64,000 nucleotides of DNA from Chlorocebus sabaeus (lineage: Eukaryota; Chordata; Mammalia; Primates; Cercopithecidae), in assembly GCF_047675955.1 (NCBI RefSeq), contig NC_132915.1, positions 44,374,526 through 44,438,525 of the forward strand, written 5' to 3'. The stretch's first letter is position 1, and each line of letters opens with the position of its first letter. Made by a program: the position numbers and the translations under genes. This document shows, piece after piece, positions 11,921-23,869 of the stretch. The notes under the pieces were generated by a model. That model did not search any database and had not been told where the DNA came from. It saw only the letters and a program-made list of their open reading frames with translations.

Positions 11921-11983
11921 AGTCCGTCAATGCTAGAAACAAACTGCATCAACTAGCGAGCTAAATAACCAGCTAATATCATA

Positions 11984-14900
11984 ATGACAGGATCAAGTTC
12001 ACACATAACAATATTAACCTTAAATGTAAATAGACTAAATGGTCCAATTAAAAGACACAGACTGGCAAATCGGATAGAGTCAAGACCCATCAGTTTGCTG
12101 TATTCAGGAGACCCATCTCACATGCAGAGACACATATACGCTCAAAATAAAGGGATGGAGGAAGATCTACCAAGCAAATGGAAAACAAAAAAAAAGCAGG
12201 GGTTGCAATCCCAGTCTCTGATAAAACAGACTTTAAACCATCAAAGATCAAAAGAGACAAAGAAGGCCATTACATAATGGTAAAGGGATCAATTCATCAG
12301 GAAGAGCTAACTATCCTAAATATATATGAACCCAATACAGGAGCACCCAGATTCATAAAGCAAGTCCTTAGAGACTTACAAAGAGACTTAGACTCCCATA
12401 CAATAATAATGGGAGACTTCAACACCCCACTGTCAAAATTAGACAGATCAATGAGACAGAAAGTTAACATGGATATCCAGGAATTGAACTCAACTCTGTA
12501 CCAAGAAGACCTAATAGACATCTACAGAACTCTCCACCCCAAATCAACAGAATATACATTCTTCTCAGCACCACATCGCACTTATTCGAAAATTGACCAC
12601 ATAGTTGGAAGTAAAGCACTCCTCAGCGAATGTAAAAGAACAGAGACTATAACAAACTGCCTCTCAGACCACAGTGCAATCAAGCTAGAACTCAGGATTA
12701 AGAAACTCACTCAAAACCCAACAACTACATGGAAACTGAACAACCTGCTCCTGAATGACTACTGGGTACATAACGAAATGAAGGCAGAAATAAAGATGTT
12801 CTTTGAGGTCAATGAGAACAAAGACACAACACACCAGAATCTCTGGGACACATTTAAAGCAGTGTGTAGAGGGAAATTTATAGCACTAAATGCCCACAAG
12901 AGAAAGCAGGAAAGAGCTAAAATTGAAAACCTAACATCACAGTTAAAAGAACTAGAGAAGCAAGAGCAAACACAAAAGCTAGCAGAAGGCAAGAAATAAC
13001 TAAGATCACAGCAGAACAGAAGGAGACAGAGAGACAAAAAACCCTTCAAAAATCAATGAATCCAGGAGCCAGTTTTTTGAAAAGAACCACTAGCAAGACT
13101 AATAAGGAAGAAAAGAGAGAAGAATCAAATAGATGCAACAAAAAATGATAAAGCGGATATCACCACCGACCCCACAGAAATACAAACTACCATCAGAGAA
13201 TACTATAAACACCTCTACGCAAATAAACTAGAAAAGCTAGAAGAAATGGATAAATTCTGGGACACACACACCCTCCAAAGACTAAACCAGGAAGAAGTTG
13301 AATCCCTGAATAGACCAATAACAGGCTCTGAAATTGAGGCAATAATTAATAGCCTGACAACCAAAAAAAGTCCAGGGTCAGACGGACTCACAGCTGAATT
13401 CTACCAGATGTACAAGGAGGAACTGGTACCATTCCTTCTGAAACTATTACAATCAATAGAAAAAGAGGGACTCCTCACTAACTCATTTTATGAGGCCAGC
13501 GTCATCCTGATACCAAAGGCTGGCAGAGACACAACAAAAAAAGAGAATTTTAGACCAATATCGATGCGAAAATTCTCAATAAAATACTGGCAAACCGAAT
13601 CCAGCAGCACATCAAAAACTTATCCACCATGATCAAGTGGGCTTCATCCCTGGGATGCAAGGCTGGTTCAACATACACAAATCAATAAATGTAATCCAGC
13701 ATATAAACAGAACCAAAGACAAAAACCACATGATTATCTCAATAGATGCAGAAAAGGCCTTTGACAAAATTCAAGAGCCCTTCACACTAAAAACTCTCAA
13801 TAAATTAGGTATTGATGGGACGTATCTCAAACTAATGAGAGCTATTTATGACAAACCCACAGCCAATATCATACTGCATAGGCAAAACTGGAAGCATTCC
13901 CTTTGAAAACTGGCACAAGACGGATGCCCTCTCTCACTACTCCTGTTCAACATAGTGTTGGAAGTTCTGCCTAGGGGAATCAGGCAGGAGAAAGAAATAA
14001 AGGGTGTTCAATTAGGAAAAGAGGAAGTCAAATTGTTCCTGTTTCCAAATGACACAATTGTATAGTTTGAAAACCCCATCGTCTCCATCCAAAACCTCTG
14101 TAGGCTGATAAGCAACTTCAGCAAAGTCTCAGGATACAAAATCAATGTGTAAAAATCACAAGCATTCTTATACACCAATAACAGACAAACAGAGAGCCAA
14201 ATCATGAGTGAACTCCCATTCACAATTGCTTCAAAGAGAATAAAATACCTAGGAATCCAACTTACAAGGGATGTGAAGGACATCTTCAAGGAGAACTACA
14301 AACCACTGCTCAAGGAAATAAAAGAGGACACAAACAAATGGAAGAACACTTCATGCTCATGGATAGGAAGAATCAATATCGTGAAAATGGCCATACTGCC
14401 CAAGGTAATTTATACATTCGATACCATCTCCATCAAGCTACCAATGACTTTCTTCACAGAATTGGAAAAAACTACTTTAAAGTTCATATGGAACCAAAAA
14501 AGAGCCCACATTGCCAAGACAATCCTAAGGCAAAAGAACAAAGCTGGAGGCATCACTCTACCTGACTTCAAACTCTACTACAAGGCTACAGTAACCAAAA
14601 GAGCATGGTACTGGTACCAAAACAGAGATATAGACCAATGGAACAGAACAGAGCCCTCAGAAATAATACCACACATCTACAGTCATCTGATCTTTGACAA
14701 ACCTGACAAAAACAAGAAATGGGGAAAGGATTCCCCATTTAATAAATGGTGCTGGGAAAACTGGCTAGCCATATATAGAAAGCTGAAACTGGATCCCTTC
14801 CTTACACCTCATACAAAAATTAATTCAAGATGGATTAAAGACTTAAATGTTAGAGCTACAACCATAAAAACCCTAGAAGAAAACCTCGGCAATACCATTC

Positions 14901-15761
14901 AGGACATAGGCATGGGCAAGGACTTCATGTCTAAAACACTAAAAGCAATGGCAACAAAAGCCAAACTTGACAAATGGGATCTAATTAAACTAAAGGCTTC
15001 TGCACAGCAAAAGAAACTACCATCAGAGTGAACAGGCAGCCTACAGAATGGGAGAAAATTGTTGCCATCTACTCATCTGACAAAGGTCTAATATCCAGAA
15101 TCTACAAAGAACTCAAACAAATTTACAAGAAAAAAACAAACAAGCCCATCAAAAAGTGGGCAAAGGATATGAACAGACACTTCTCAAAGGAAGACATTTA
15201 TGCAGCCAACAGACACATGAAAAAATGCTCAGCATCACTAGCCATCAGAGAAATGCAAATCAAAACTACAATGAGATACCATCTCACACCAGTTAGAATG
15301 GCGATCATTAAAATGTCAGGAAACAACAGGTACTGGAGAGGATGTGGAGAAACAGGAACACTTTACACTGTTGGTGGGACTGTAAACTAGTTCAACCATT
15401 GTGGAAGACAGTGTGGCGATTCCTCAAGGATCTAGAACTAGAAATACCATTTGACCCAGCCATCGCCTCACTGGGTATATACCCAAAGGATTATAAATCA
15501 TGCTGCTATAAAGACACATGCATGACTGTGACACTACTCACAATAGTAAAGACTTGGAACCAACCCAAATGTCCATCAATGATAGACTAGATTAAGAAAA
15601 TGTGGCACACATACACCATGGAATACTATGCAGCCATAAAAAAGGATGAGTTCGTGTTCTTTGTAGGGACATGGATGCAACTGGAAATCATCATTCTCAA
15701 CAAACTATCACAAGGACAAAAAACCAAATACCGCATGTTCTCACTCATAGGTGGGAATTGA
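11984..15761 (+). pseudogene. L1-B ORF2 remnant (endonuclease/reverse transcriptase)
   Basis: The ATG at 11984 is followed by a short correct N-terminus that includes the catalytic Asn14. A 2-bp deletion near 12075 then shifts the frame. The endonuclease and linker continue at 12178-12999. The reverse-transcriptase motif that should read FADD reads F-P-N-D at 14042-14053, and a TAG follows four codons later. The C-terminal open stretch 14204-15031 is largely intact. The first Cys of the Cys-rich motif is Tyr (near 15331), and a missing T near 15362 shifts the frame. The stop is at 15759-15761. It is non-functional for several independent reasons. Confidence 0.9.
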
Positions 15762-15992
15762 ACAATAAGAACACTTGGACACAGGAATGGGAACATCACA
15801 CACCGGGGCCTGTCATGGGGTTGGGCGAGTGGGGAGGGATAGCATTAGGAGATATACCTAATGTAAATGATGAGTTAATGGGGGCAACACACCAACATGG
15901 CACATGTATACATATGTAACAAACCTGCACGTTGTACACATGTACCCTAGAACTTAAAGTGCAATTTTAAAAAATAATTTTAAAAAAATTTT

Positions 15993-16372
15993 AAAAAGGT
16001 AATGGCAAGAATAGTGCTTCACAATTGTGGGTGGTCATTTAAATCTCTACTGGGTAAATGAATAGTATAAAAGAGGCATATGCTATTAAAATTTATAATG
16101 CCTTTCAGTCATATTTAACTGTCTACACTGCAAAGACTTGTAAGTTAGTACCAAATCCCAAAGAAGTTTACCAAAGATACACAACCAGGCAGCAGCAATG
16201 CTAAGCCCATTACTCAATTCACTGTTTTCTTTTCTGTTGCCACCTCAAAATAAAAAACCACATCCTTAGTTAGAGATGATAAGGTGGACATTAAGACATC
16301 TGTGTAATTGGAAACAAGTTCCACATTCAATTATTATGTCTACATATAAGATGAGCTGTATAGTACATGTAT
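15993..16372. other. spacer between L1-B and L1-C
   Basis: About 380 bp of A+T-rich, apparently unique sequence. No gene or repeat was recognised. It is the only sequence separating two same-strand 6-kb L1 elements. Confidence 0.5.
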
Positions 16373-16886
16373 AAAAAGATTTATTAGGGGGCGGAGCAAG
16401 ATGGCCAAATAGGAACAGCTCCAGTCTCCAACTCCCAGCGCGAGCGACACAGAAGACTGGCGATTTCTGCATTTTCAACTGAGGTACTGGGTTCATCTCA
16501 CTGGGGAGTGCCAGACGATCGGTGCTGGTCAGCTGCTGCAGCCCGACCAGCGAGAGCTGAAGCAGGGCGAGGCATTGCCTCACCTGGAAAGCGCAAGGGG
16601 GAAGGGAATCCCTTTTCCTAGCCAGGGGAACTGAGACACACAACACATGGAAAATCGGGTAACTCCCACCCCAAGACTGCGCTTTAAGCAGACAGGCACA
16701 CCAGGAGATCATATCCCACACCTGGCCGGGAGTGTCCCACACCCACGGAGCCTCCCTCATTGCTAGCACAGCAGTCTGTGATCTACCAGCAAGGCAGCAG
16801 CGAGGCTGGGGGAGGGGCGCCCGCCATTGCTGAGGCTTAAGTAGGTAAACAAAGCTGCTGGGAAGCTCGAACTGGGTGGAGCTCAC
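16266..16886 (-). other. antisense open frame in the L1-C 5'UTR (ORF0-like)
   Basis: A 206-codon frame on the minus strand starts at an ATG about 500 bp into the element. It runs out through the L1 5' end at 16387 and continues about 40 codons into flanking DNA. Human and ape L1s have a described antisense frame (ORF0, about 70 codons) in the matching part of the 5'UTR. I did not verify residue-level identity to it. A related frame exists at the matching place in L1-B (9593-10075), also crossing into flank. It could be a chance product of a G+C-rich leader. Expression cannot be judged here. Confidence 0.45.
16373..16386. repeat. target-site duplication of L1-C (5' copy)
   Basis: AAAAAGATTTATTA, identical to the copy at 22550-22563. 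The implied bottom-strand nick is after TTTTT, which fits the LINE-1 endonuclease preference. Confidence 0.95.
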
Positions 16887-17414
16887 AGCAGCTCAAGGAA
16901 ACCTGCCTGTCTCTGTAGACTCCACCTCTGGGGACAGGGCACAGTAAATAATAACAAACGCAGCAGCTCTGCAGACACAAACGACTCTGTCTGACAGCTT
17001 TGAAGAGAGCAGTGGATCTCCCAACACGGAGGTTGAGATCTGAGAAGGGACAGACTCCCTGCTCAAGTGGGTCCCTGACCCCTGAGTAGCCTAACTGGGA
17101 GACATCCCCCACTAGGGGCAGTCTGACACCCCACACCTCACAGGGTGGAGTACACCCCTGAGAGGAAGATTCCAAAGCAAGAATCAGACAGGTACACTCG
17201 CTGTTCAGAAATATTCTATCTTCTGCAGCCTCTGCTGCTGATACCCAGGCAAACAGGGTCTGGAGTGGACCTCAAGCAATCTCCTACAGCTACAACCTAC
17301 AGCTGAGGATCCTGACTGTTAGAAGGAAAGCTATCAAACAGGAAGGACACCTACACCAAAACCCCATCAGTACATCACCATCATCAAAGACCAGAGGCAG
17401 ATAAAACCACAAAG
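16387..17414 (+). promoter_or_regulatory. L1-C 5'UTR / internal promoter
   Basis: 1,028-bp G+C-rich leader. In primates this region acts as an internal Pol II promoter, so a full-length transcript can begin at base 1. A YY1-type site (CAAGATGGCC, 16397-16406) sits about 11 bp from the 5' end, as in other L1PA elements, and helps fix the start. The leader also supports transcription from its antisense strand in human L1, and an open antisense frame is present here (16266-16886). Its CpGs are potential targets for methylation. Confidence 0.85.
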
Positions 17415-18431
17415 ATGGGGAAAAAGCAGGGCAGAAAAGCTGGAAATTCAAAAAATAAGTGCGCATCTCCCCCGGCAAAGGAGCGCAGCTCATCGCCAGC
17501 AACGGATCAAAGCTGGACGGAGAATGACTTCGACGAGATGAGAGAAGAAGGCTTCAGTCCATCAAATTTCTCAGAGCTACAGGAGGAATTACGTACCCAG
17601 CGCAAAGAAACTAAAAATCTTGAAAAAAAAGTGGAAGAAGTGATGGCTAGAGTAATTAATGCAGAGAAGCTCACAAACGAAATGAAAGAGACAAAAACCA
17701 TGGCACGAGAAATACGTGACAAATGCACAAGCTTCAGTAACTGACTCGATCAACTGGAAGAAAGAATGTCAGCGATGGAGGATCAAATGAATGAAATGAA
17801 GCGAGAAGAGAAACCAAAAGAAAAAAGAAGAAAAAGAAATGAACAAAGCCTGCAAGAAGTATGGGATTATGTAAAAAGACCAAATCTACGTCTGATTGGG
17901 GTGCCTGAAAGTGAGGGGGAAAATGGAACCAAGTTGGAAAACACTCTTCAGGATATCATCCAGGAGAACTTCCCCAACCTAGTAGGGCAGGCCAACATTC
18001 AAATCCAGGAAATACAGAGAACGCCACAAAGATACTCCTCGAGAAGAGCAACTCCAAGACACATAATTGCCAGATTCACCAAAGTTGAAATGAAGGAAAA
18101 AATCTTAAGGGCAGCCAGAGAGAAAGGTCGGGTTACCCACAAAGGGAAGCCCATCAGACTAACAGCAGATCTCTCGGCAGAAACTCTTCAAGCCAGAAGA
18201 GAGTGGGGGCCAATATTCAACATTCTTAAAGAAAAGAATTTTAAACCCAGAATTTTATATCCAGCCAAACTAAGTTTCATAAGTGAAGGAGAAATAAAAT
18301 CCTTTACAGATAAGCAAATGCTTAGAGATTTTGTCACCACTAGGCCTGCCTTACAAGAGACCCTGAAGGAAGCACTAAACATGGAAAGGAACAACCGGTA
18401 CCAGCCATTGCAAAAACATGCCAAAATGTAA
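17415..18431 (+). pseudogene. L1-C ORF1 (RNA-binding protein), one nonsense codon
   Basis: ORF1p binds LINE-1 RNA as a trimer and forms the cytoplasmic ribonucleoprotein with ORF2p. The frame is exactly 338 codons plus stop, the primate standard. It has an N-terminal basic region (MGKKQGRK), a coiled coil from about residues 50-150, an RRM at about 157-252 including 'RPNLRLIGVPES', and a C-terminal domain including 'LTADLSAETLQARREWGP'. Codon 110 is TGA (17742-17744), where related copies have CGA, so this looks like CpG decay. The frame is otherwise open to TAA 18429-18431, and a downstream ATG at 17766 would give only 221 residues. A truncated, probably inactive product is expected. Confidence 0.93.
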
Positions 18432-18494
18432 AGACCATCAAGGCTAGGAAGAAACTGCATCAACTAATGAGCAAAATAACCAGTTAATATCATA

Positions 18495-21400
18495 ATGGCA
18501 GGATCAAGTTCACACGTAACAATCTTAACCTTAAATGTAAATGGACTAAATGCTCCAATTAAAAGACACAGACTGGCAAACTGGATAAAGAGCCAAGACC
18601 CATCAGTCTGCTGTATTCAGGAGACCCATCTCACACGCAGAGACATACATAGGCTCAAAATAAAGGGATGGAGGAAGATTTACCAAGCAAATGGAGAACA
18701 CAAAAAAGCGGGGGTTGCAATACTAGTCTCTGATAAAACAGACTTTAAACCATCAAAGATCAAAAGAGACAAAGAAGGCCATTACATAATGGTAAAGGGA
18801 TCAATTCAACAGGAAGAGCTAACTATCCTAAATATATATGCACCCAATACAGGAGCACCCAGATTCATAAAGCAAGTCCTTAGAGACTTACAAAGAGACT
18901 TAGACTCCCACACAATAATAATGGGAGACTTCAACACTCCACTGTCAACATTAGACAGATCAACGAGACAGAAAGTTAACAAGGATATCCAGGAATTGAA
19001 CTCATCTCTGCAGCAAGCAGACCTAATAGACATCTATAGAACTCTCCACCCCAAATCAACAGAATATACATTCTTCTCAGCACCACATCGTACTTACTCC
19101 AAAATTGACCACGTAATTGGAAGTAAAGCACTCCTCAGCAAATGTACAAGAACAGAAATTATAACAAACTGTCTCTCAGACCACAGTGCAATCAAATTAG
19201 AACTCAGAACTAAGAAACTCAATCAAAACCGCTCAACTACATGGAAACTGAACAACCTGCTCCTGAATGACTACTGGGTACATAATGAAATGAAGGCAGA
19301 AATAAAGATGTTCTTTGAAACCAATGAGAACAAAGATACAACATACCAGAATCTCTGGGACACATTTAAAGCAGTGTGTAGAGGGAAATTTATAGCACTA
19401 AATGCCCACAAGAGAAAGCAGGAAAGATCTAAAATTGACACTCTAACATCGCAATTAAAAAAACTAGAGAAGCAAGAGCAAACACAGTCGAAAGCTAGCA
19501 GAAGGCAAGAAATAACTAAGATCAGAGCAGAACTGAAGGAGATAGAGACACAAAAAACCCTCCAAAAAATCAATGAATCCAGGAGTTGGTTTTTTGAAAA
19601 GATCAACAAAATTGACAGACCACTAGCAAGACTAATAAAGAAGAAAAGAGAGAAGAATCAAATCGACGCAATTAAAAATGATAAAGGGGATATCACCACC
19701 GACCCCACAGAAATACAAACTACCATCAGAGAATACTATAAACACCTCTACGCAAATAAACTGGAAAATCTAGAAGAAATGGATAATTTCCTGGACACTT
19801 ACACTCTTCCAAGACTAAACCAGGAAGAAGTTGAATCCCTGAATAGACCAATAGTAGGCTCTGAAATTGAGGCAATAATTAATAGCCTACCAACCAAAAA
19901 AAAGTCCAGGACCAGATGGATTCACAGCTGAATTCTACCAGAGGTACAAGGAGGAGCTGGTACCATTCCTTCTGAAACTATTCCAATCAATAGAAAAAGA
20001 GGGAATCCTCCCTAACTCATTTTATGAGGCCAACATCATCCTGATACCAAAGCCTGGCAGAGACACAACAAAAAAAGAGAATTTTAGACCAATATCCCTG
20101 ATGAACATCGATGCAAAAATCCTCAATAAAATACTGGCAAACCGGATTCAGCAGCACATCAAAAAGCTTATCCACCATGATCAAGTGGGCTTCATCCCTG
20201 GGATGCAAGGCTGGTTCAACATTCGCAAATCAATAAACATAATCCAGCATATAAACAGAACCAAAGACAAGAACCACATCATTATCTCAATAGATGCAGA
20301 AAAGGCTTTTGACAAAATTCAACAGCCCTTCATGCTAAAAACGCTCAATAAATTCGGTATTGATGGAACGTACCTCAAAATAATAAGAGCTATTTATGAC
20401 AAACCCACAGCCAATATCATACTGAATGGGCAAAAACTGGAAAAATTCCCTTTGAAAACTGGCACAAGACAGGGATGCCCTCTTCTCACCACTCCTATTC
20501 AACATAGTGTTGGAAGTTCTGGCTAGGGCAATCAGGCAAGAGAAAGAAATCAAGGGGATTCAGTTAGGAAAAGAAGAAGTCAAATTGTCCCTGTTTGCAG
20601 ACGACATGATTGTATATTTAGAAAACCCCATTGTCTCAGCCCAAAATCTCCTTAAGCTGATCAGCAACTTCAGCAAAGTCTCAGGATACAAAATTAATGT
20701 GCAAAAATCACAAGCATTCTTATACACCAGTGACAGTCAAACAGAGAGCCAAATCAGGAATGAACTTCCATTCACAATTGCTTCAAAGAGAATAAAATAC
20801 CTAGGAATCCAACTTACAAGGGATGTAAAGGACCTCTTCAAGGAGAACTACAAACCACTGCTCAGTGAAATCAAAGAGGACACAAACAAATGGAAGAACA
20901 TACCATGCTCATGGATAGGAAGAATCAATATCGTGAAAATGGCCATACTGCCCAAGGTAATTTATAGATTCAATGCCATCCCCATCAAGCTACCAATGAG
21001 CTTCTTCACAGAATTGGAAAAAACTGCTTTAAAGTTCATATGGAACCAAAAAAGAGCCCGCATCTCCAAGACAATCCTAAGTCAAAAGAACAAAGCTGGA
21101 GGCATCACGCTACCTGACTTCAAACTATACTACAAGGCTACAGTAACCAAAACAGCATGGTACTGGTACCAAAACAGAGATATAGACCAATGGAACAGAA
21201 CAGAGTCCTCAGAAATAATACCACACATCTACAGCCATCTGATCTTTGACAAACCTGAGAGAAACAAGAAATGGGGAAAGGATTCCCTATTTAATAAATG
21301 GTGCTGGGAAAACTGGCTAGCCATAAGTAGAAAGCTGAAACTGGATCCTTTCCTTACTCCTTATACGAAAATTAATTCAAGATGGATTAGAGACTTAAAT

Positions 21401-22324
21401 GTTAGACCTAATACCATAAAAATCCTAGAGGAAAACCTAGGTAGTACCATTCAGGACATAGGCATGGGCAAAGACTTCATGTCTAAAACACCAAAAGCAA
21501 CGGCAGCAAAAGCCAAAATTGACAAATGGGATCTCATCAAACTAAAGAGCTTCTGCACAGCAAAAGAAACTACCATCAGAGTGAGCAGGCAACCTACAGA
21601 ATGGGAGAAAATTTTTGCAATCTACTCATCTGACAAAGGGCTAATATCCAGAACCTACAAAGAACTCAAACAAATTTACAAGAAAAAAACAAACAACCCC
21701 ATCCAAAAGTGGGCAAAGGATATGAACAGACATTTCTCACAAGAAGACATTCATACAGCCAACAGACACATGAAAAAATGCTCATCATCACTGGCCATCA
21801 GAGAAATGCAAATCAAAACCACAATGAGATACCATCTCACACCAGTTAGAATGGCGATCATTCAAAAGTCAGGAAACAACAGGTGCTGGAGAGGATGTGG
21901 AGAAATAGGAACACTTTTACACTGTTGGTGGGATTGTAAACTAGTTCAACCATTATGGAAAACAGTATGGCGATTCCTCAAGGATCTAGAACTAGATGTA
22001 CCATATGACCCAGCCATCCCATTACTGGGTATATACCCAAAGGATTATAAATTATGCTGCTATAAGGACACATGCACACGTATGTTTATTGCAGCACTAT
22101 TCACAATAGCAAAGACTTGGAATCAACCCAAATGTCCATCAGTGACAGATTGGATTAAGAAAATGTGGCACATATACACCATGGAATACTATGCAGCCAT
22201 AAAAAAGGATGAGTTTGTGTCCTTTGTAGGGACATGGATGCAGCTGGAAACCATCATTCTTAGCAAACTATCACAAGAACAGAAAACCAAACACCGCATG
22301 TTCTCACTCGTAGGTGGGAACTGA
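18495..22324 (+). pseudogene. L1-C ORF2 (endonuclease/reverse transcriptase), two 1-bp frameshifts
   Basis: ORF2p nicks the target at TTTT/A and reverse-transcribes L1 RNA, and Alu RNA in trans. The first 478 codons (18495-19931) hold the whole endonuclease, with Asn14, Glu43, the 'GDFNTP' Asp/Asn pair and the 'SDHSAIK' His present. An 8-A run at 19896-19903 (seven A in L1-B) shifts the frame to 20101-20526. An extra T at about 20483 shifts it again to 20507-22324. The last piece (605 codons) holds the catalytic FADD at 20594-20605 and the intact C-terminal Cys/His motif (C-x3-C-x7-H-x4-C, near 21886). Without the two insertions the length would be the standard 1,275 codons. All catalytic residues that I checked are present. 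Confidence 0.95.
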
Positions 22325-22549
22325 ACAATGAGATCACTTGGACTCGGGAAGGGGAACATCACACACCGGGGCCTATCATGGGGAGGAGGGAGGGGGGAGG
22401 GATTGCATTGGGAGTTATACCTGATGTAAATGACGAGTTGATGGGTGCAGCACACCAACATGGCACAAGTATACATATGTAGCAAACCTGCACGTTGTGC
22501 ACATGTACCCTACAACTTGAAGTTTAATAATAATAAATAAATTAAAAAA
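22325..22549 (+). other. L1-C 3'UTR, G-rich tract and poly-A tail
   Basis: Standard short L1PA 3'UTR. A G-rich polypurine run at 22380-22402 could form a quadruplex on the sense strand, which is a known L1 3'UTR property. AATAAA signals lie at 22532-22537 and 22536-22541, followed by an A tail of only about 11 residues. The tail length suggests shortening since insertion. Confidence 0.9.
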
Positions 22550-22563
22550 AAAAAGATTTATTA
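22550..22563. repeat. target-site duplication of L1-C (3' copy)
   Basis: AAAAAGATTTATTA, identical to 16373-16386. The boundary with the poly-A tail is ambiguous by a few A residues. Confidence 0.95.
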
Positions 22564-23869
22564 AATTTGCTAAATTTCATATTTAATACATTTAAAAATT
22601 TATTAGAGAAATTAGAGTAAACCCATTTTATGACCTAAAGTTGTAAAGGGCTACAAAGAAACTAGAAACTAAACATATATTAATTTAAAAACAAGAAACA
22701 AAACCTTAAAGTACAATTTAAGCTACAAGTCTCCTGCATAAACACAAAGCTGAGACCTCGATGCTGGGAAAATAGCCAAAATTACAAACTTAATCAATGT
22801 GGCAGGGAATCTGTTCACACTTTGAAATCTTGATACAAAGCATTTCTGACAAGCCATGAGATGGCATAAAATTAACCATAAAGTATCAGTTATTTTTAGA
22901 AAATCAAGCTAAAGGTAGTAATATGAACCAGATTTTTTTGAAGATTTGAAATTCAGACACTGTGGGCAAAATACATTTCAAAACAGGCTTTGTTTTATAC
23001 TATTGTAGAAACAAGGAGTTTTTGACACCAAATAAAGGATCTTTTGCTGCTCCTTTAATTTATAGACACTTAGATGAATTAATTTTTAAGAAGAGGTTTA
23101 ATTTTCTAGTTGGATAAAATGTTAGGGCTAATAAAAGTATAATAAGGATCTGAATCCTAAAATCACTTATCAAGAGCCTACAGAATGTCCCTCTGGCAAT
23201 AAGAATATCATATAACATCTAGATTTTCAAATAATGTGCCAAAAATGCTAACTACTGATACTTTTCAGAGGGAAGAAAAAGGAAAAAACATCTATTATAA
23301 TAGAAATCAAAAAAAGCTTCATTTAGATACATTGCTGAGCTAAAGAATGTCAAGAAATAATTTCTGGGAGAAACTTGAAAAAAATAAGACCCCAGACTTT
23401 TATTTTAATGGCAAAGCTACACTTTGTGTGCTTTAAGCCCATCGTTAGTCCTTTAGGGTCTGGCACTCTTCTAACTTCCAACTTTCTACACTATCCCCTC
23501 TACTGACTCACAACAAAACTGCCTTTGTTGTATCAAATTAACCCAAGAACAACATAGTAGGCATTTCCTCCCATCATAGCATTTACTCATTTTATTATAT
23601 CCATCAGGAATGACGTATCGAGTTCCCTTGCGTATGTGAAAACAGTCTGCTTTTATAACACTTGTCAAAAGGAGACTCATCTCCTCTTGCCCAAAGAACA
23701 TTGGAACTTCAGGGGAAGAAGAGATTTCTATCATTTCTCTCATTCACTAGAAGTTTACTAACTTCCTCAGGATTTTGTTTCTTTGTTTTTAAACTTCTTA
23801 TGCCTCTACCAGACTTAAAACACAAGTTCAAGACTTAAAACACAAGTTATTATGAAGATACGTGTAGTG
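22564..23869. other. no recognised gene; short tandem duplication
   Basis: Apparently unique A+T-rich sequence. The one structure seen is a 20-bp direct tandem duplication at 23811-23850 (agacttaaaacacaagtt twice). An 85-codon minus-strand frame at 23486-23743 has no domain that I recognise. Confidence 0.5.

Larger units (their letters stand above)
9921..15992 (+). mobile_element. L1-B: nearly full-length, decayed LINE-1 of L1PA type
   Basis: About 6.1 kb including an inserted Alu. It begins within the 5'UTR (ccctccctcattgctagcac, equivalent to about 16748 in L1-C), so roughly 360 bp of the 5' end is missing. It runs through ORF1, the 63-bp spacer, ORF2 and the 3'UTR to an A-rich tail with TTTTA interruptions. 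It closely resembles L1-C but carries many more stops and indels, so it is older. An AluY (10800-11100) interrupts ORF1. No clear target-site duplication was found. Confidence 0.95.
16387..22549 (+). mobile_element. L1-C: full-length, nearly intact LINE-1 of L1PA type
   Basis: 6,163 bp from the canonical 5' end (a G run followed by gcggagcaagatggcc) to a short poly-A tail, bounded by an exact 14-bp target-site duplication. Parts in order: 5'UTR 16387-17414, ORF1 17415-18431 (338 codons plus stop), 63-bp spacer, ORF2 18495-22324 (1,275 codons if two 1-bp insertions are discounted), 3'UTR 22325-22541 and tail. ORF and spacer lengths equal those of active primate L1. Only three disabling changes were seen: one nonsense codon and two single-base insertions. 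The 5'UTR and ORF1 N-terminus differ from human L1Hs and fit an Old World monkey L1 lineage derived from about L1PA5 (inference). Confidence 0.97.

Noticed and set aside
2799..22549. The three L1s as a segmental tandem duplication
   Set aside because: Each has a different 5' truncation point, different flanks and different divergence, and L1-C has its own target duplication, so they are independent insertions.
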